20,741 bases of DNA from Acrasis kona. Taxonomy: Eukaryota; Heterolobosea; Eutetramitea; Acrasida; Acrasidae. The DNA is taken from contig JAOPGA020001743.1 of assembly GCA_026419775.2 (NCBI GenBank), forward strand, positions 1 through 20,741. The letters run 5' to 3'. The position numbers and the translations under genes were made by a program. Under the pieces are notes generated by a model. The model saw only the letters and a list, made by a program, of their open reading frames with translations. It made no database searches and was not told the origin of the DNA. Shown here piece after piece: positions 1-8,133 of this stretch (the first letter of the stretch is position 1; each line of letters opens with the position of its first letter).

Positions 1-400
1 TATACATTTGGATTCAATGCGTAACTATACTTAACAACTATTAATTTAAAGACTAACAATCACAAAGGTATGGATGGTTAGGAAACAATTCAACCAGAGA
101 TAGTAGTGTTCCAGTTGCAGTAACAACGAGTGGAGTAATAAATGGAAAAAGAGTTATTGGGGTTGCTTGTGGATTTCAGCACACTGCAGTTATAACAAGT
201 GATGGAGGTGTTTATACATTTGGATACAATTGGTAACTATACTTCACAACTACTAATTTAAAGACTAACAATCACAAAGGTATGGACAGTTGGGAAACAA
301 CTCAACTAGTGGTAGTAGTGTTCCAGTTGCAGTAACAACGAGTGGAGTACTGAATGGAGAAAGTGTTGTTGGAGTTGCTTGTGGATTCAGCTGGACTGCT
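1..400 (+). repeat. 212-bp tandem unit containing an RCC1 repeat plus an intron
   Basis: The unit (47-nt intron plus 165-nt exon) recurs with a period of 212 bp; intron starts are at 21 and 233. By eye the two introns differ at 2 of 47 positions, while the flanking exon copies differ at roughly 22 of the first 125. The intron has been copied with the repeat. Both copies carry an ACTAAC-like branch-point motif 10 nt before the 3' splice site. Confidence 0.8.
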
Positions 401-544
401 ATTTTAGTAATGACGAATCAATCAATACCTACTCCAACACCTACTCCAAGGTTAATACCTATTTCTGAGAGTGAGACTAGTCAGAACAAATTATTTGGTG
501 CAATTGCTAGTTTCATAATTGCCGTGATTGCATATATTGTTTGA
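1..544 (+). CDS. RCC1-repeat surface protein, 3' end (partial, spliced)
   Basis: The 5' end lies outside the window. Exons are 1-20, 68-232 and 280-544, with two 47-nt GT-AG introns between them (21-67 and 233-279). The exons encode tandem RCC1-type repeats (pattern N-x-Y-G-x-L-G-N ... GVACG ... A-V/I ... G-x-Y-T-F-G), about 55 residues each, the usual blades of a beta-propeller. After the last repeat comes a Pro-Thr stalk (PTPTPTP), a Ser/Glu-rich linker, and a hydrophobic stretch of about 18 residues that runs to the very C-terminus. This suggests a GPI-anchor signal or tail anchor, so a cell-surface protein is inferred. Both splice junctions fall at the same codon of the repeat. RCC1 repeats are used both in exchange factors and in adhesive or secreted proteins; the stalk and anchor favour the latter. 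Confidence 0.8.
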
Positions 545-570
545 GGAGAGAGCAAAAAGACACAAGGAAA

Positions 571-985
571 TGTTTTCATTAGGAACAATAAAAAATATTA
601 GAAAAGCGCGAGCAAATTAACCGCGTCCGTGAACAGGAGGAAGAGAAGGCTGATAACACACAGTTGCGAATTGTGATGATCAACTCTTGCAATGATGAAT
701 AAGGCAACGAAGCTTCTTTCTGATGATGAGAAGAAAACTGGCACTACGGAGGAAGATGACATGTATAAATACCGCATTGATAAAATGAGGGAGAAGTTGA
801 TGACCTGACGAGAAGTGTTTCGTCTAGTGAAGGCAACGTGTTGAATTTCATACAAAAACTCAAATTTTTTGAAAAATACGCCGGGCGTGAAATTAATCTT
901 GTACGAATTCAATGGGGCAAAGGTTAAGAATAAGCAAGTTACCGAACAAAAGTTGAGGGATGATGTGTGGGTTGCAACAGCATAA
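571..985 (+). pseudogene. decayed charged-residue gene, frameshifts and two TGA codons
   Basis: No intact frame exists, but consecutive plus-strand frames read like one hydrophilic Lys/Glu-rich protein. A short ATG-initiated piece starts at 571 (MFSLGTIKNIRK). It passes into another frame at about 600-710 (REQINRVREQEEEKADNTQL). That passes into a third frame from 692 to the TAA at 983-985. The third frame includes the segment NKATKLLSDDEKKTGTTEED and a C-terminal part ending in LRDDVWVATA, and is interrupted by two in-frame TGA codons near 806 and 842. No GT-AG intron of the local size removes these lesions. I recognise no family. The antisense frame over this stretch is rich in Phe, Ser and Leu, as expected for the shadow of a Lys/Glu-rich gene. 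Confidence 0.45.
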
Positions 986-1095
986 CAAATAAAAGTTCAC
1001 TTGATTGTAAATTAAATCCAACTTTTTGTAATCTCTATTGCACATACCAAAGTGTGGTATTTTCCGTCACGTCTGCGGGCGAAGGATTTTTTTGC

Positions 1096-1128
1096 GAACG
1101 AGTGCGGAACGAGTGAGGATTGAGTGGA
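1096..1128 (+). repeat. GC-rich 11-bp tandem repeat (3 copies)
   Basis: Three consecutive 11-mers (gaacgagtgcg, gaacgagtgag, gattgagtgga) form a GC-rich patch in otherwise AT-rich spacer. They lie about 110-140 bp upstream of the ATG at 1239, so they could be promoter elements or a decayed repeat. Nothing else is seen in 986-1238. Confidence 0.6.
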
Positions 1129-1238
1129 GCGGAGAAAAAGATATACATGACATCATTACATGTGATTCACAATTTTTTCTTGCAAAACTCAGTTCCTCAA
1201 AATTGTAACTCAATCAACTTGAATTATCTTCAAACAAA

Positions 1239-1689
1239 ATGCCATCCATAAATGTAAAGGACTATAACCCCTCTGAAGAGAAGTTCATGACCGCTGGGGT
1301 TATAACAAAAGAACAAAGAGCAAAACAAAGATTTTGGAATAAATATTTTCTATTCAACAGTAAGAATGGTTATTTTAGAGAGGGTTTGAAGTTTGGTTGG
1401 TACTTGGCAACTCCATTCTTGTTCGCATTCTTCGCTTCACAACAGTCTACAAGAGATGCAGTATTCAGAAGGGTAAGCTCAGAAGAGTTGTAATTTTAAC
1501 GAATGTGATCAGGAAAAAGAGGCGTATGATAAAGCTTGGGAAGGAGTGGACGTAGAAGCAGTGAGAGAAAAAGTTAGAGAGCAACAGCGCCCGATGGGTA
1601 TAATGGGTGCTCCTGGGACACATGTTGAATACAATGGCTATACAGAAGAGTATTTGTTAGCACGTATAAAAAGAAAACAAAAGGAATAA
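1239..1689 (+). CDS. small single-span membrane protein (two exons)
   Basis: Exon 1 is 1239-1472, the intron 1473-1512 (40 nt, GTAAGC...ATCAG, phase 0), and exon 2 1513-1689, giving 135-136 residues. The N-terminal half is hydrophilic. A single hydrophobic segment lies at about residues 51-68 (FGWYLATPFLFAFFA), followed by a charged, probably helical tail (DVEAVREKVREQQR) and a basic C-terminus. There is no clear signal peptide. The layout of a short basic N-terminus, one span and a charged helix resembles small mitochondrial inner-membrane subunits or assembly factors (for example the PET100 type), but that is only a topological resemblance. I do not recognise the family. Without splicing the frame would end 21 nt into the intron. 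Confidence 0.7.
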
Positions 1690-1691
1690 AA

Positions 1692-2273
1692 TTAATCATT
1701 TATGACGCTACATACGTTTTCTACCGCATGAAGGACTTTTTGTATTGTTGATGGCCTTTGAAAAATTACAATTAAAATCATTCCGTATGACAACCTATAT
1801 ATGACCACAGAATACCGTTTATGGTACGAGGTGCCCACAATCGCATTCATAATTGGTCTGCTCAATAGTATCAATCTGGCTCCGCATAATGTTATGTGTT
1901 TTGGTCCTGTCGTGTCCTCTTCGATTTGTAATATTTTGTCGTCATTAATGTCATCAATCATCATTAAACTATCATTGTCGTCAACAGTGGTGCGTTGTGT
2001 TTTTGATTCTTTATTAAATGTTCCGAATAAATTGATAAACTGCTTTTGTGTTTGTAATTGACTCATCTCAGCTTTGAAATCTGGTAGATGTTTACTCACT
2101 ATGCACTCCATCAACTTGTTTTTTGTGTCTTCCTCGTTAAGGTTCTTTGTTTGAAGCAAAGCTACTCCGCATGCTAATTGACTATCTATTAGCCCCTCTA
2201 ATCAATATTAACGTGCTTTGATAAATACTAACAAACTTTTAAGAGAAACCACCCAGTTATTCTGCTTGGACAT
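1692..2273 (-). CDS. unrecognised acidic/helical protein (two exons)
   Basis: Exon 1 is 2237-2273 (ATG at 2273), the intron 2198-2236 (39 nt, GTTTGT...ATTAG, phase 1), and exon 2 1692-2197, giving 180 residues. The spliced start reads MSKQNNWVVSLKKGLIDSQL and runs smoothly into a Leu/Lys/Glu-rich helical section and an acidic patch (DDNDSLMMIDDINDD). The last 60 or so residues are more hydrophobic. An extra intron near 1740-1800 that would change the C-terminus cannot be excluded. No known domain is evident. The gene abuts the 3' end of the preceding plus-strand gene (2 bp apart) and is divergent from the small ORF at 2347, with 73 bp between the starts. Confidence 0.55.
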
Positions 2274-2346
2274 TAAATTGTAATCGTTAACATTTAGTCG
2301 AAACTTCCAAAAAATGAAAAACTAGAATTCCAGGGAACAGAAGCTG

Positions 2347-2502
2347 ATGTGCAAAGTACTTAAGGGCAAGAGTGTGAAAGAGAGAGCCAGACAAGCATTA
2401 CTAGATCTCACTGAAGAAGAGAGGCAACAAGAATCAATGGTAGAATTTTTTAGAGTGCTTGTAGAGTCTGATTCTGAATATGGTGAAAGCATTCCATTAT
2501 GA
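2347..2502 (+). CDS. 51-residue charged helical ORF
   Basis: ATG at 2347 to TGA at 2500-2502. The product is strongly charged and probably helical (KERARQALLDLTEEERQQES), with an acidic C-terminus. Composition and codon pattern look coding. The stop lies 8 bp from the end of the convergent minus-strand gene. An upstream exon is possible, because the frame continues upstream past a plausible ...TTCCAG acceptor at about 2334, but I could not find a convincing partner. No family is recognised. A small mitochondrial or complex-associated subunit would fit the size. Confidence 0.45.
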   Translation: MCKVLKGKSVKERARQALLDLTEEERQQESMVEFFRVLVESDSEYGESIPL

Positions 2503-2509
2503 ATTTACA

Positions 2510-3634
2510 TTAAACAATTTTTATTTCATTTTGTGCCAAGTGATCAAGTTTCTTTAATACCATTTGCATGTAAGGATCAATTGGATCAGTTTTATCAGGT
2601 TCGGTCCAGTATGCAACCCTCCTCAAATTAGACATCATGGCCGCTACATTCCCGACAGTATTATGATAAATAGCAACAAGTAGTAACCCGTGGGCTGCAA
2701 GAGCATTTGTACTTTCGTTTCTTCTTAGTGTGGCTTCTGTTAATTCTTGAACAAAGTCACTTTCTTCCACATTCTCTACCTGCTCCGTTTGTTCCTTCTG
2801 TTCCGTTTGTTGTGAATTTATTTGTGAATGATGTTCCTCATAGTGGTAACCTTGAATGGTGTCTCTTTCAACTGACACAATGTGAAATCCTTCATCTCTC
2901 TCTCTCGGATCGTCGAAGGGAAGGTAAGCCTTAGCCAATAAAGAGTCTTCTATGATGGTTCTACTAAAGCTCATGAGTGATTCAATACCTGTGTCAGTAC
3001 ATAGCTCTCCGAGTCGGACGGTCAACCGCAATTCTACATCTTTTCCTCTGTAGGGGTTGGCACGATTCGAATAAAGTAACCACATCTTTTTGTTCTTTTG
3101 AAAGTCCTGGGTGCAGTTGAGAAGGACAAAGTCTCTCAAAAACTTCATCTCCAAACGAGCATTGCGCAGACAATCCATCGCTATTCTATAAAGTTTGTAA
3201 GGTTGGAGGACCACATCTGGGTTTTCAGAGGACATTAACTCTCCCAAATGCCTTGCCCTTTCTGCAATCGGCTTGTTGTCATTGCTCGCCAAATCAAGAT
3301 GAACTAATTTTTTTGATAATCTCAAGCAGTCATCAACGTGGTCGAGAGTTTTTCTAACATAACGGAGTTTGTCGTCGAGAGAATTTGTTGATCTTGCTTG
3401 ATTAAAGTAAGTTTTTGCCTTGTTCTTTTTATCTCCAAGCTGTTTAATGATGACATTACCTTTTTCCAATGCTTCGTGGGGAAGAAAGAGCTTCTTTTTA
3501 TTTTCTTTTTGAACACTTCTAACATCTTTTGCTAACGGGGATGTATATTTCAAAAAACTGTCCAAAATATATGAATACTGTCTTTTACATGTGTTATTCC
3601 CAATGCTAAGCAATGATCTGTTAGCTCTTATCAT
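2510..3634 (-). CDS. unrecognised protein with mitochondrial targeting-like N-terminus
   Basis: Single exon, 374 residues from the first in-frame ATG (3634). The eight open codons upstream contain no ATG. The N-terminus (MIRANRSLLSIGNNTCKRQY) is rich in Arg, Ser and Leu with no acidic residue, a typical mitochondrial presequence. The rest is mostly helical: conserved-looking segments at about 95-180 (hydrophobic heptads around RKTLDHVDDCLRLSKKLV and YKLYRIAMDCLRNARLEMKF), a Gln/Glu-rich low-complexity linker at about 280-300 (QTEQKEQTEQVENVEES), and a final helical pair that could be TPR-like. I do not recognise a family. A matrix helical-repeat factor is an inference from shape only. It ends tail to tail with the small ORF and lies 86 bp downstream of the ACOT9 stop, on the same strand. 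Confidence 0.75.
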   Translation of the reverse strand: MIRANRSLLSIGNNTCKRQYSYILDSFLKYTSPLAKDVRSVQKENKKKLFLPHEALEKGNVIIKQLGDKKNKAKTYFNQARSTNSLDDKLRYVRKTLDHVDDCLRLSKKLVHLDLASNDNKPIAERARHLGELMSSENPDVVLQPYKLYRIAMDCLRNARLEMKFLRDFVLLNCTQDFQKNKKMWLLYSNRANPYRGKDVELRLTVRLGELCTDTGIESLMSFSRTIIEDSLLAKAYLPFDDPRERDEGFHIVSVERDTIQGYHYEEHHSQINSQQTEQKEQTEQVENVEESDFVQELTEATLRRNESTNALAAHGLLLVAIYHNTVGNVAAMMSNLRRVAYWTEPDKTDPIDPYMQMVLKKLDHLAQNEIKIV

Positions 3635-3720
3635 TTTTAATGTTTGGATGGGTGACAATATTTACAAAAACAATGGCCAAACCAAATCAAAATGTACATA
3701 GATGCATCATCTTTATTGAA

Positions 3721-4922
3721 TCAATCATAGTGGTTTCTTCTTCCCTCCAAATACATGGTCACATCATCATAGGTCTCCGGCACTACAACCTCTGGCTTTG
3801 TTTCAAACTTGAATTGGAAGTGAAATACATTTGTTAACTTCTTGCTATCAATTGGTGGTTGTATCACATCCGTACTGACCCTCACATGACAAAAATTATC
3901 CTGAGTGTACACTACATTAGCAGTAAAATTTACAACATCACCAATAGCAATAGGACTAGTGAAGGAATTATCCTCCAACGACACAAAAGAAGGTCTTTCT
4001 TTACCATACTTATAAGCAGTTATCCATGCTAACTCGTAAGCAAGTCTAGTGATGTAGCCGGCCATAATCTTATTATTAATAGAAGACAATTGAGGATGCA
4101 TTATAACAGGATCAGTGTTAGTGGTTGACTTTATTGTTCTATATGAACCAATGTGTTCTCCCGCTGCTACATTATCTTTAGCATCTCTATATCGTTCAAG
4201 CTCCAAAAACAAATCATGTACATGCGTGCTCTCCTCTGTTGACATTTTCAAATCTTTTTGCTTTGACTTTCTTGAATGTAAGCATTGGTCGAACCAATCT
4301 TGTTCCTCTTTATTCGTGGGTTGGACTTTATGCACAGGAACGCTCTTCTCTTCGTATTTGTCTCTTGCTACCATTACAAACGTTGCATCGACTACCAACT
4401 TCCACTCGTTGCCTTCATTTGTGTAAGCCTCGACTTTAACGGACATCGACGTTGTACCAACGTGTACGACGCGTCCCTGTAACTTGAGGTCGTTGAGAAT
4501 TGATATGTCTCTGATGAGAGTAATCTTATCTACAGTTGCTGTCAAGATTGTTAGTGGGCGATCTTGGTTGAAACCATCACTGTGCTTATATGCAACTAAG
4601 GTTTTAAGTAGAAACGTAAAGTATGAAAATTACCTTCGCCGGCTAATGAATTTAAATCCTCCAATAATCTACCTATTCTCATCCCTCCTGTTGTTGTAAC
4701 ATAGACTTCACGAGAAGATTCCTCTGTCGACAATGGTAGGCATATTGAGATGAATGAATCACTTGGCCTTTTTGTGGAAGCTGTGAAGACGTTCTTGTTT
4801 TGCCTGCTGAAGTATGAAGAGATTTCGTCTTTAGAGTATGATATCGAAGGAGTTGTGTATAAACTGTATCTGCTGACGAGACAAAACCTTGGGGTGAGTA
4901 TCGACCTCACTAAAAACGCCAT
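3721..4922 (-). CDS. ACOT9: acyl-CoA thioesterase 9-like, mitochondrial
   Basis: Exon 1 is 4634-4922, the intron 4596-4633 (38 nt, GTAATT...CTTAG, phase 1), and exon 2 3721-4595, giving 387 residues. The product hydrolyses acyl-CoA to free fatty acid and CoA, probably in the mitochondrial matrix, given the presequence-like start MAFLVRSILTPRFCLVSRYS. Family hallmarks include RPSDSFISICLPL, MRIGRLLEDLNSLAG, LTATVDKI, the VVDATFVMVARDK strand of the first hot-dog domain, and a second hot-dog domain with NKIMAGYITRLAYELAW, TNVFHFQF and a YLEGRR end. All line up in order with animal ACOT9. The splice junction falls inside the first hot-dog domain and restores GEVAYKHSDGF. The length is slightly shorter than the human protein. 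The gene is divergent from TMEM209, sharing a 172-bp spacer. Confidence 0.93.
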
Positions 4923-5094
4923 TGATCACTTTTTTTTGTAAGGAACTATTTTTAAAGCAACATCTGCTACTTCTCATCTACTTTCAGGTACCTTGGTTTT
5001 ATTAGTGTATATAAGAAAAGTATTTTCAAAGTCACGGATTGTGAATTAGTGGTATATTTTTGTAATATAGTTGGTGGTTGTCTGACATTAAAAG

Positions 5095-7004
5095 ATGCAA
5101 ACCATTAACAGAGTTGAAAGTGATAAATATCGACAATCACAGTATATCAAAAGTTATATAAGAGCGAAGCATGAAGCGCACAACCGTAGCAAAGTATTAT
5201 TGTGGATTAGCACTTTCTTGTTAATTTTACTTTGTGTTATTATACATACAAGGGCCTGTAGAAAGCTAATAAGGCTTGTATATCCGATATCATCGATATG
5301 GTACTACATGATTGCATATACAATCATTTGTTTCGCGGCAACATATCTCGCAAGCTGGCACAAGAAGTTACAGCTAGAAGAACAAAAATACAAAAACGAA
5401 ATGAATAGAAATACAAAAATACCCTTTACACAGGCAGAGGTCATCTCTATGGGTAATTGAATTCACAACTATTATTAACAAAATCAGGTCTTGACGAAAA
5501 ACAAATAAAAATGCATCTTAGAGAAAGAGATTTTCAAAGCATGCTACAACCTGTTCCAATTGTCAGAGAAGTTGAGGTAAAAATGATTACAATGTTACAA
5601 AATTAACATCATTATCAGACTCGTCCCGTTCAAAAAATAAGGAGGAGAGGAGAACTTGACGAAGTAGATTATAACATTATCTTTGGCGACAGAAACGCTT
5701 CTAACAGACGTGACCAATACAGCATGCTTCTAGATCAAGTAGGAGCGAGACAGATGCAACCCATCATGCAACAACAAATCATGTCACCACAACGAAGTCC
5801 AAGAACTCCATCTCAGTTCGGATCACCTCCATACATTGATTTGAGTCAACAATACCAACAACAATACCAGGAACCTCAACAACAGTATCAACCTCAAAAT
5901 GTCCCTCAGCAACCATTAGTGACGCCTTTGAAAAGTAACTATTCATTCCATACAAACACTTTTTACATTATAGCAACAAGGACTAGACACGTACCATTTG
6001 TGTCACCTCCAAAGCAAGTAGAGAAACCAGTTCAGAAGGATCCAAATGTCATCCTAGAGGAACTTGGACTAACTCCATTCGTCGTGAATTATTGCATAGA
6101 TAACCTAAAAGTATGGTTCGTACTTCAGATCTTGAAACCAACTCTGGTCCAAATAGAACACTTGAACTCTGTATGTATTTTTTAATGAATAGTTGACTGA
6201 CTGGTTGTGATAGGTTTTTCAAAAAGAAAAGCTAGACTTGTATAACTGCTACCACATACTTGATGCGTTCCCAACGACAGACCACCTAAACGATGCAGCC
6301 AACATTCCACAACCAACAGATCAGAGGATGACAGTGGGATACATTTTACAGCGTCTGAGAGATCCAAGACAGTTCCCAATATCACACAACAGGATCAACA
6401 TTGAACAATACTTGAACGTAATGAAAGCAATTTTACTTTTAATATTAACTTTAAACAGCCGAAATGGAACAGAAGGTATCTAATACAAAGAATTAGCGAA
6501 CTAAGCAACGATCCATACCTTACGAAGTTTCAATGGGACGCAGGTGGAGATTTCAAGAGTTCACCGTTCAAAGCACCAGAGAAATGGGACGAAAGAGATG
6601 ATCTACCAACCGACACATCCATCTTTATGCATTTATTTAGGAAGTGGTTGGACTTGTCATTACCAGCAGATCGTATTTATGGAAAATCAACATTCTCAGT
6701 CAAATATTATGTAGACAAGGGAGATCCTACATTAAGTGAGCACATCATTTTCACATGCATTAATGTTTTAGATAGAGAAGTTTTGACGAATGGAACTTTT
6801 TTGATTTTGCAGAAGAGATCACCACCACATTATGTCGTCTATAGTAAAGGTCAAACATATGATTGTCCGGCAGGAAGAAACAACATGTTCCATGCTATTG
6901 TATTGTTCGTACATTTGATTGATGAGTGCAACAAAGGCTACATTGAAGGAATAAATATACATGATGAACCTATCAGGTTACCCAAGGCTCCAACTCAAAA
7001 ATAA
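5095..7004 (+). CDS. TMEM209: TMEM209 family nuclear-envelope protein (seven exons)
   Basis: Exons: 5095-5452, 5488-5576, 5619-5934, 5974-6170, 6214-6417, 6459-6764, 6813-7004, giving 553 residues, close to the human length. Introns are 35, 42, 39, 43, 41 and 48 nt, all GT-AG. Two transmembrane segments lie at about residues 34-52 and 66-87. A Gln/Pro-rich disordered middle (QQYQQQYQEPQQQYQ) precedes the conserved C-terminal domain, recognised by LGLTPFVVNYCIDNLKVW, FQWDAGGDFKSS, DLPTDTSIFMHLF and GRNNMFHAIVLF, each in the family order. Human TMEM209 sits in the nuclear envelope and is reported to interact with a nucleoporin; no enzymatic role is known. The last intron (6765-6812) is a multiple of three with no stop; its removal joins FTCIN to KRSPPHYVVY, which matches the family better than retention. 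Confidence 0.92.
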
Positions 7005-7020
7005 AAAACTTTTTGTAATT

Positions 7021-7317
7021 ATGGACAACTTGATTATTGACTGTATTGAGTGGCAGCTCACACACTTTAAAGAGTTTGCTTTTCTTGGATTTATTTTGGG
7101 TTTATTACTCGGATTGATACTATCTGTTGAGAGCATATTTTTATTTTTGACAATTCCTATTGGCATTCTTGCTGCATTATCGACATGGTATGCATTCAGC
7201 AAAACTATAATAGATCCTTCTAGAAGAAAAATGCACATTCAGATTATAACAGCACATTACATTATACCTATAACTGCGGGAGCACTACTAACAAGATTTT
7301 GGACCTATACATCATAA
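7021..7317 (+). CDS. small multi-span membrane protein
   Basis: 98 residues from ATG 7021 to the TAA ending at 7317. Two or three hydrophobic segments are visible: about residues 21-40 (FAFLGFILGLLLGLILS), 41-62 (IFLFLTIPIGILAALS) and a weaker one at about 75-92 (AHYIIPITAGALL). A short basic loop (DPSRRK) separates the second and third. The start lies only 16 nt after the TMEM209 stop, so its leader must overlap the TMEM209 coding region or the two share a transcript. It converges with the next gene with 21 bp between stops. The family is not recognised. An in-frame ATG at 6961 inside TMEM209 is open too, but gives a less natural N-terminus. Confidence 0.55.
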   Translation: MDNLIIDCIEWQLTHFKEFAFLGFILGLLLGLILSVESIFLFLTIPIGILAALSTWYAFSKTIIDPSRRKMHIQIITAHYIIPITAGALLTRFWTYTS

Positions 7318-7338
7318 AAAAGTGATTTGATAATAAAT

Positions 7339-8077
7339 TTAATATTTAATGCAAGGACACCTTCCCAAGTGTTCTTTTGACTCTAGGCAGTTCAACATAA
7401 AGTGTGCTGCATCCGCTCTAGAAATAGTACTCTTCATGTACAATCCATACTATGTGACAATTTAAAATGTTTTGAATATGAATGCAACTTACCTCAAAAT
7501 AATTTGATACTTTGTAATTTCCAGTAAAGGGACCCTCAGTAAGCTGAGGACCTCTAACAATTACATAATCAATCTCCTCCCGTGGCACTGCCCGAATTAA
7601 TTCACCTTGATTATATGAATCCGTGGCAAGAGCCTTAATCCCCACTTTATTTACAAGGAAACTACACATTTTTTGATAATTAGATGGATTGTCCCCCTTT
7701 TCTACGACTGACTCCATGGACAATACAACATGGAGCTTGACGTTATGTTTTTTCATTGCTTGTATGATGGCACTTGTGGACTTTGTAAGTATATCCGAAG
7801 GAGAATTTGAAGCATGACCAAGAACATTAAGCACTGCATCCGTCCCCTCTATTGTTCGATCAACATCGTTTTGATTTGTCGCATTCCCCTCCACTACCGT
7901 AACATTCTTCAACTCCTGTTCAGAAAGCTTCAAACGATCTACATTCCTTACAAGAACCTTCAAAGTGTGACCTCTTTCAAGCGACTGCTTTAATAACGGA
8001 ATACCAGTCCTACATTTTAGTATACAAACACAACAAGACAGATACCTTCCCGTAGCGCCAAACACTGCCAGTCTCAT
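7339..8077 (-). CDS. NAD(P)-binding reductase, biliverdin reductase B / NmrA-like
   Basis: Exons (minus): 8046-8077, 7493-8009, 7339-7449; introns 8010-8045 (36 nt, GTATCT...TGTAG) and 7450-7492 (43 nt, GTAAGT...CATAG), giving 219 residues. The Rossmann start MRLAVFGATGR-TGIPLLKQS carries the GxTGxxG nucleotide-binding motif split by intron 1. It is followed by VLVRN (the Arg position typical of NADPH users), VVEGNATNQNDVDRTIEGTDAVLNVLG and VIVRGPQLTEGPFTGNY. Splicing of intron 2 supplies the typical end ISRADAAHFMLNCLES. The length and segment order match the flavin reductase / biliverdin-IX-beta reductase family. The precise substrate cannot be told. It lies 56 bp downstream of the G alpha stop, on the same strand. 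The first intron is a stop-free multiple of three. Confidence 0.88.
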
Positions 8078-8133
8078 TTAAAACAGAAATTACAAAACAT
8101 TACACAAAGAAGATTACAATAAATACACATAGT

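Noticed and set aside
806-844. Selenocysteine reading of the two TGA codons
   Set aside because: Two frameshifts in the same region and no visible insertion-element hairpin make decay more likely.
598-912. Minus-strand frame of 104 codons opposite the decayed gene
   Set aside because: Phe/Ser/Leu-rich, as expected for the antisense of a Lys/Glu-rich sequence; no start context or family.
3635-3658. Longer start for the mitochondrial orphan using an upstream TTG
   Set aside because: No ATG there; the ATG at 3634 begins a typical presequence.
4115-4482. Plus-strand frames opposite ACOT9
   Set aside because: Shadows of a well-supported gene.
6978-7238. Minus-strand frame of 86 codons opposite the small membrane gene
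   Set aside because: Shadow of the plus-strand gene; no ATG-proximal context and no domain.
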